NCBI RefSeq assembly: GCF_938030755.1
Contig: NZ_CALHIF010000066.1
Span: 1-33,279 of the forward strand
DNA length: 33,279 nucleotides
Reading direction: 5' to 3'
DNA from: an uncultured Granulicatella sp.
GTDB taxonomy: Bacteria; Bacillota; Bacilli; Lactobacillales; Aerococcaceae
Shown: positions 30,533-33,279 of the stretch, in pieces
How the letters are laid out: every line of letters starts with the position of its first letter
How positions within the stretch are numbered: the stretch's first letter is position 1
Program-made: the position numbers and the translations under genes
Notes under the pieces: generated by a model
What the model saw: only the letters and a program-made list of their open reading frames with translations
What the model was told of the DNA's origin: nothing
Database searches by the model: none

Positions 30533-33010
30533 TTACGCTTTTACAGCTTCTTTTTTAGGAGCGACTTTTGTTTCTTTAATCGTCACTTTCCCTTTTTGAG
30601 AACCGATTGTCACTTTTTGGCCGAAGCGAATTTCTCCGCTGAGGAGTGCTTCACTTAGTGGGTCTTCGATTTTCTTTTGAATCGCGCGACGAATTGGACG
30701 TGCCCCGTATTCTGGGTCGAATCCTTCTTCCGCAATTAAATCAATCACACCAGAAGTGAATTTCAATTCAATATTCAGTTCCGCAAGACGAGTCTTAATG
30801 TCTTTTGTCATCAATTGAACGATTTGACGTAATTCAGGTTTCGTCAATTTATGGAAGACGATAATTTCATCGATACGGTTCAATAACTCCGGACGGAACG
30901 CATTCTTCAACTCTTCGCGGATGCGTTTTTCCATTGCTGTATGGTCGTGTTGTACGTTTTTTGCACCGAAACCAACTGATTTTTCATCTCTTAAAGCCGT
31001 CGCTCCAAGGTTTGAAGTCATGATAAGAATCGTATTTCTGAAATCGACTTTACGTCCTTTTGAATCTGTTAGATGTCCATCGTCTAAAACTTGCAATAAA
31101 ATATTAAACACATCTGGGTGGGCTTTTTCAATTTCATCTAAGAGAATCACAGAATAAGGTTTGTTACGAATCTTCTCTGTTAATTGACCGCCCTCATCAA
31201 ATCCAACGTATCCAGGAGGCGAACCGACTAAACGGCTAACCGCGTGTTTCTCCATATACTCAGACATATCGATACGAACGAGTGCATCTTGGTCGCCAAA
31301 CATCGCTTCCGCTAACGTTTTAGCTAACTCTGTCTTACCAACCCCTGTAGGTCCAAGGAATAAGAATGAACCGATTGGACGTTTTGGATCTTTCAATCCG
31401 CTACGAGCACGACGAATCGAACGAGCTACTGCTGATACAGCTTCTTCTTGTCCAATCACGCGTTGATGCAATTCTTTTTCAAGGTGAACGAGACGTTCGC
31501 TTTCTTTTTTCTCCATTTGTTTTAATGGAATACCAGTCCATTGAGATACCACTTCTGCAATATCTTCTTCAGTAATGGCCGCAACGAATTCTTGTTTGGC
31601 TTCGACTTCTACTTTGTGACGTAGTTTTTCAAGCTTGTCGCGTTTGGCTTGTTCTTTTTTGCGTAAACGAGCTGCTTCTTCGAATTTTTGTTCACGAATC
31701 GCATCGTCTTTCTTCTGTGCTAGTTCTGCGACTTCTAATTCTAGTTTTTGAAGCGGAGAATGTTTGCCGCTACGATCTAGTCGAGCTTTAGCTGCTGTTT
31801 CGTCCATCAAGTCGATAGCTTTATCTGGTAATTTACGAGACGTAATATAACGGACTGATAATTGAACTGCTGCTTCAATCGCTGCGTCAGTGATTTCTAC
31901 GCGGTGATGCTCTTCATAACGTTTGCGAAGGCCTTTTAAGATCTCAACGGTATCATCTGCACTCGGTTCATTCACTTGAATGGATGCAAATCGACGCTCT
32001 AATGCAGCATCTTTCTCAATATATTTTTGATACTCATCTAACGTTGTCGCCCCAATGACTTGGATTTCTCCACGTGCAAGCGCTGGTTTTAGAATATTAG
32101 AAGCATCAATCGAACCTTCCGCTCCACCTGCGCCAATCAACGTATGCAACTCATCAATAAAGAGAATCACATCTTGTTCACGGTACACTTCATCCAAGAT
32201 TTTCTTCATGCGTTCTTCGAATTCACCACGATATTTTGTTCCAGCAACAACTGCACCCATATCTAACATCATTAAGCGCTTCTCTGCAATTTCTTCAGGA
32301 ACTTCACCAGAAACCATTCGTTGAGCCAACCCTTCAACAATAGCTGTTTTACCAACACCTGGTTCCCCAACAAGGACTGGATTATTTTTCGTACGACGAC
32401 TAATAATTTGTATAATACGACGTACTTCTTCTTCACGACCAACTACCGGATCAATCTTTCCTTGACGTGCTAGTTCTGTTAAGTCACGTGCTAATCCATT
32501 TAATGTAGGTGTTCCTTCTTGGCTAGATTCTTGGCGAGCTTTTCTTTTAGCAACTCCTGAATTAGCTGGTTGAATTCCTATTTTCCCATAGATTTCTTTC
32601 ATTAATTCTTGAGGGTCAACTTGGTTATCACGAAGAATCTTCGTTGCTAATACTTCTTCACGTAATAGGGCTAATAATAAGTGTTCTGTCCCTACTTGCG
32701 GCACTTCGAGGCGTTTTGCTTCATCTGTAGCAGATAAAATCACCTTTTTAGCTCTAGGAGAATAAGGCATTAAATAAGGATCCATCTGTTTACGATTTGA
32801 GCCATATCCAGTCAGTGATTCGATTTCCGTACGAACAATTTCTGCTGTGAGGCCTGCTGCACGTAGTACATGACCAGCAATCCCTTCTTGTTCCAAGATT
32901 AATCCTAATAATAAATGCTCTGTTCCAACAGCCTGATGCTTAAATAAAATAGCTTCTCTAGCGGCTAAGACCATCGCACTTTTTGCTTTTGGTGTAAAAA
33001 TTTCACTCAT
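30533..33010 (-). CDS. clpC: ATP-dependent Clp protease ATP-binding subunit ClpC
   Basis: An 825-residue HSP100 unfoldase that feeds proteins to ClpP. In order: Clp N-domain with two repeats (about 1-145), first AAA+ module with Walker A GEPGVGKT (215-222), a middle domain with the UVR-like helix pair (FEEAARLRKKEQAKRDKLEK), then the second AAA+ module with GPTGVGKT near residue 550 and the C-terminal D2-small domain. The short middle domain distinguishes ClpC from ClpB. It directly follows ctsR, its repressor, after 20 bases. The final residues (VAPKKEAVKA) are variable in the family. Confidence 0.97.
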   Translation of the reverse strand: MSEIFTPKAKSAMVLAAREAILFKHQAVGTEHLLLGLILEQEGIAGHVLRAAGLTAEIVRTEIESLTGYGSNRKQMDPYLMPYSPRAKKVILSATDEAKRLEVPQVGTEHLLLALLREEVLATKILRDNQVDPQELMKEIYGKIGIQPANSGVAKRKARQESSQEGTPTLNGLARDLTELARQGKIDPVVGREEEVRRIIQIISRRTKNNPVLVGEPGVGKTAIVEGLAQRMVSGEVPEEIAEKRLMMLDMGAVVAGTKYRGEFEERMKKILDEVYREQDVILFIDELHTLIGAGGAEGSIDASNILKPALARGEIQVIGATTLDEYQKYIEKDAALERRFASIQVNEPSADDTVEILKGLRKRYEEHHRVEITDAAIEAAVQLSVRYITSRKLPDKAIDLMDETAAKARLDRSGKHSPLQKLELEVAELAQKKDDAIREQKFEEAARLRKKEQAKRDKLEKLRHKVEVEAKQEFVAAITEEDIAEVVSQWTGIPLKQMEKKESERLVHLEKELHQRVIGQEEAVSAVARSIRRARSGLKDPKRPIGSFLFLGPTGVGKTELAKTLAEAMFGDQDALVRIDMSEYMEKHAVSRLVGSPPGYVGFDEGGQLTEKIRNKPYSVILLDEIEKAHPDVFNILLQVLDDGHLTDSKGRKVDFRNTILIMTSNLGATALRDEKSVGFGAKNVQHDHTAMEKRIREELKNAFRPELLNRIDEIIVFHKLTKPELRQIVQLMTKDIKTRLAELNIELKFTSGVIDLIAEEGFDPEYGARPIRRAIQKKIEDPLSEALLSGEIRFGQKVTIGSQKGKVTIKETKVAPKKEAVKA

Positions 33011-33030
33011 GGACTTTATCCTTTCTGTTT

Positions 33031-33279
33031 CTAACGATACTTCAAGTTATCGATTAATTTTTTCATCATATTACTACGAATTTCATCTCCATTTTTAACA
33101 GAAACTGGGAACGTGTCCTTCTCCATCATCAAAGCCATCATTTGGGCTTCACGTTTTGATATTAATTCGTTCTCATATAAATTTTGTAATAAATGATTTG
33201 CTTCTCGTACTGATAGTTGAGGCGGAATTAAATCTCCTAAAGTATTTAGAACATCCATTTCATCCACTAAATTTACTTT
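33031..33279 (-). CDS. ctsR: CtsR repressor, C-terminal part (cut by window edge)
   Basis: The last 82 residues of the class III heat-shock repressor CtsR, with the reading frame still open at base 33279. The segment ISKREAQMMALMMEKDTFPV and the ending RSNMMKKLIDNLKYR match the C-terminal dimerisation domain. The DNA-binding N-terminus is outside the window. The gene is followed directly by clpC; mcsA and mcsB, which lie between the two in Bacillus, are absent. CtsR normally represses its own operon. Confidence 0.85.
   Translation of the reverse strand, partial: KVNLVDEMDVLNTLGDLIPPQLSVREANHLLQNLYENELISKREAQMMALMMEKDTFPVSVKNGDEIRSNMMKKLIDNLKYR

Overview
The window is chromosomal DNA of a low-GC Gram-positive bacterium of the order Lactobacillales. 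Evidence includes AAGGAGG ribosome binding sites, a valine T-box leader, CtsR-ClpC, PepC, PepF, CshA, Ddl-MurF and a streptococcal-type histidine-triad surface protein. The mix fits a Carnobacteriaceae/Granulicatella-like or Streptococcus-related species better than Bacillus. That placement is inference. Most genes lie on the minus strand.

Layout. 1-55: right end of an IS3-family insertion sequence. 86-286: cold-shock protein with a long leader. 585-5644: valS-folC-radC, led by a T-box. 5661-6856: esterase and small membrane protein. 7008-8039: lipoate-protein ligase. 8266-9612: two membrane proteins, one a CPBP protease. 9722-11434: cshA with a structured leader. 11509-11802: structured repeat (copy C). 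11970-14556: ddl-murF. 14611-15893: unknown protein and a pseudogene with two in-frame stops. 15972-17517: lemA-htpX. 17599-18312: SUKH/SMI1-type protein. 18347-18810: cdd. 18900-21425: fused ABC ATPase-permease. 21426-21864: non-coding, with a palindrome, a strong hairpin and a cloverleaf-like structure. 21865-23249: pepC. 23338-25638: Pht-like zinc protein behind a strong promoter with a Zur-box-like operator. 25784-26188: small membrane protein. 26259-27180: SRPBCC-marR operon with a palindromic operator. 27123-27752: non-coding, with structured repeats A and B. 27753-29492: pepF. 29626-30483: PucR-type regulator. 30533-33279: ctsR (partial)-clpC.

Most genes are housekeeping: wall precursor synthesis (ddl, murF), translation and folate (valS, folC), peptide use (pepC, pepF) and protein quality control (ctsR, clpC, htpX).

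The most unusual content is non-coding. Three paralogous elements (A, B, C) share a core (TTTGAGGCT, a small stem with an 8-nt loop, then CCGGTAC or similar) inside long outer stems. The stem sequences differ between copies while pairing is kept, as expected of a structured RNA family. The second notable point is the near-consensus Zur box at the start of the histidine-triad gene, where streptococci would be expected to use AdcR.
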